DNA of 41,627 nt from contig JAJEFO010000072.1 of assembly GCA_022820365.1 (NCBI GenBank), positions 1-41,627 of the forward strand, read 5' to 3'. The position numbers were made by a program, and so were the translations under genes. The notes beneath the pieces are model-generated. The model made no database searches. It had not been told where the DNA came from and saw only the letters and a list, made by a program, of their open reading frames with translations. This DNA is from Silicimonas sp. GTDB taxonomy: Bacteria > Pseudomonadota > Alphaproteobacteria > Rhodobacterales > Rhodobacteraceae. This document shows, piece by piece, positions 40,688-41,627 of the stretch. Within the stretch, counting starts at the first letter, position 1. Every line of letters starts with the position of its first letter.

Positions 40688-41454
40688 GGCAGATCCCCCA
40701 GATAGGCATCCAGCACCGCTGGGTCGCGGCGCGCGCCTGCCGCATCGCCTTCGTAAAGCAGGCGACCCTGCGCCATCACGAAGATCGGGTCGCAGATCGA
40801 CATGACCACGTCCATGTTGTGCTCAATTATCAGGAATGTGTAGCCGCGCTGGTTCAGCGCCTTGATCTGGTCAACCAGCGTCAGCATCAATGACGGGTTC
40901 ACTCCGGCAGCGGGCTCGTCAAGAAGGATGATCTTCGGATCGGCCATGAGAACGCGCGCAAGCTCCAGCAGTTTCAACTGGCCGCCAGACAATGTGCTGG
41001 CCTGATCGTTGCGCACGCTGGTCAATTGGCAGAAGTCAATGATCTCGTCAGCTCGCGTACGGGCCGCGCGTTCTTCCCGAGCAACCGTACCAGAGCGCAG
41101 CCAGTTGTTCCAGAACCGCTCGCCCAATTGCCCGTACGGAACCAGCATGACGTTTTCAAGAACCGACATTTCGGGAAACGGGCGCGGGATCTGGAACGTG
41201 CGAGACAGGCCCTCCGCGAAGATCCGGTGCGGCGGACGGTTCTGAATCGGCACCGCATCCAGAAGCACCTCGCCGGCATCTGGCTTCATCAGGCCAGCCA
41301 TCGTGTTGAAAAGCGTCGTCTTGCCGGCGCCGTTCGGCCCAATCAGCCCGCCGATCACACCGCGCGGCAGGTCGAAAGAGATCGCGTCGACCGCCGTGAA
41401 GCCCCCGAATCGCTTGGTGACGCCACGCAGTTGCAAGAGCGTGTCCGCAGCCAC
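40684..41454 (-). CDS. livG: Liv-type ABC importer ATPase, LivG (importer 2)
   Basis: A 256-residue ATPase. It starts LLQLRGVTKRFGGFTAVDAI, with Walker A GPNGAGKTT, LSGGQLKLLE as signature and IILLDEPAAGVNP as Walker B, the LivG-type continuation. The start is a GTG at 41454, two bases beyond the stop of the preceding partial gene. A string of GTG starts (livG, livF) suggests modest translation relative to the binding protein. Confidence 0.95.
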   Translation of the reverse strand: MAADTLLQLRGVTKRFGGFTAVDAISFDLPRGVIGGLIGPNGAGKTTLFNTMAGLMKPDAGEVLLDAVPIQNRPPHRIFAEGLSRTFQIPRPFPEMSVLENVMLVPYGQLGERFWNNWLRSGTVAREERAARTRADEIIDFCQLTSVRNDQASTLSGGQLKLLELARVLMADPKIILLDEPAAGVNPSLMLTLVDQIKALNQRGYTFLIIEHNMDVVMSICDPIFVMAQGRLLYEGDAAGARRDPAVLDAYLGDLP

Positions 41455-41456
41455 GG

Positions 41457-41627
41457 TCAGGCGACCTCGCCCTGACGGGCTTTGCCGGCCAACCGATTGT
41501 CACCCTTGTTGAGATTGTATTTCATGATCAGCCCGTGTCGCCCCGTAACGTCACGCTCCAGCCCGTAGACCGCACCCTGCGGACCGGTCGACCGATCTCG
41601 GACCGCCTCGATCTCGCTACGATCCCG
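41457..41627 (-). CDS. Partial gene, unrecognised C-terminal 56 residues
   Basis: The frame is open from the window edge to a TGA at 41457-41459, two bases before the livG GTG. The visible residues include AVYGLERDVTGRHGLIMKYN and end AGKARQGEVA. The close spacing marks it as the upstream member of the Liv2 operon. I do not recognise the family. It is polar, without a membrane segment in the visible part. Confidence 0.6.
   Translation of the reverse strand, partial: RDRSEIEAVRDRSTGPQGAVYGLERDVTGRHGLIMKYNLNKGDNRLAGKARQGEVA

Noticed and set aside
1-41627. CRISPR arrays, tRNA, rRNA, prophage or toxin-antitoxin genes
   Set aside because: No regularly spaced repeats, no cloverleaf-like segments and no characteristic proteins were seen on either strand.

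Overview
The window is GC-rich and almost fully coding. It looks like an accessory catabolic island of an alphaproteobacterium, most likely of the Rhodobacterales/Roseobacter type. That placement is inferred from composition, the dense overlapping operons and the abundance of ABC importers; there is no rRNA or tRNA to confirm it. Four ABC importers of three families are packed between soluble catabolic enzymes: one CUT1 carbohydrate-type, two Liv (branched-chain amino acid/aromatic acid-type) and one Opp (peptide/nickel-type). I see no phage genes, CRISPR array or complete insertion sequence. The left edge does show an aldehyde dehydrogenase gene broken by foreign sequence that resembles an insertion-sequence end.

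Layout from left to right. (1) 1-5638, minus strand: CUT1 operon (binding protein, two permeases, ATPase), an alpha/beta hydrolase and the broken aldehyde dehydrogenase. (2) 6021-19038, minus strand: a run of 14 genes, mostly overlapping or nearly so. In transcription order these are OsmC, a beta-hydroxyacid dehydrogenase, Liv importer 1 (K, G, F, H, M), a GST, a YdcZ-type membrane protein, an FrsA-like C-C hydrolase, an M24 (creatinase-fold) protein, and E1alpha, E1beta and E2-like subunits of a 2-oxoacid dehydrogenase. (3) 19206-21252, plus strand: a LacI-family regulator and an ACMSD/resorcylate-decarboxylase-type amidohydrolase, divergent from block 2. (4) 21437-29205, minus strand: Opp importer (A, B, C, D, F), a dienelactone-hydrolase-like protein and a chimeric dehydrogenase. 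(5) 29380-33639: a second FrsA-like hydrolase, a CrtI-like FAD oxidoreductase and a glutathionyl-hydroquinone reductase. (6) 33965-41627: a TIGR04076 protein, then on the minus strand Liv importer 2 (G, F, H, M, K), RidA, an SRPBCC protein and an aldo/keto reductase fused to a RidA domain.

Regulation can be read directly. Near-identical LacI-type palindromes (consensus GCAAACGTTTGC) lie just downstream of the -10 of two predicted promoters, one driving the 14-gene operon and one driving the Opp operon. A third copy overlaps the predicted -35 of lacI. This ties blocks 2, 3 and 4 into one inferred regulon: uptake by Liv1 and Opp, hydrolysis and decarboxylation in the cytoplasm, and oxidative decarboxylation of a 2-oxoacid. 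The substrate cannot be determined. The enzyme mix (two C-C hydrolases, an aromatic-type decarboxylase, GST, glutathionyl-hydroquinone reductase, OsmC) fits an aromatic or heterocyclic, thiol-reactive compound better than a simple sugar.

Several proteins are unusual. The E2 lacks its catalytic His/Asp motif. The M24 protein has lost a metal ligand. OppD carries a four-cysteine insert. One dehydrogenase joins the front of a Gfo/Idh/MocA protein to the back of a D-2-hydroxyacid dehydrogenase. Both RidA domains have Asn where active RidA has Arg105. All four binding-protein genes are followed by an intercistronic stem-loop.
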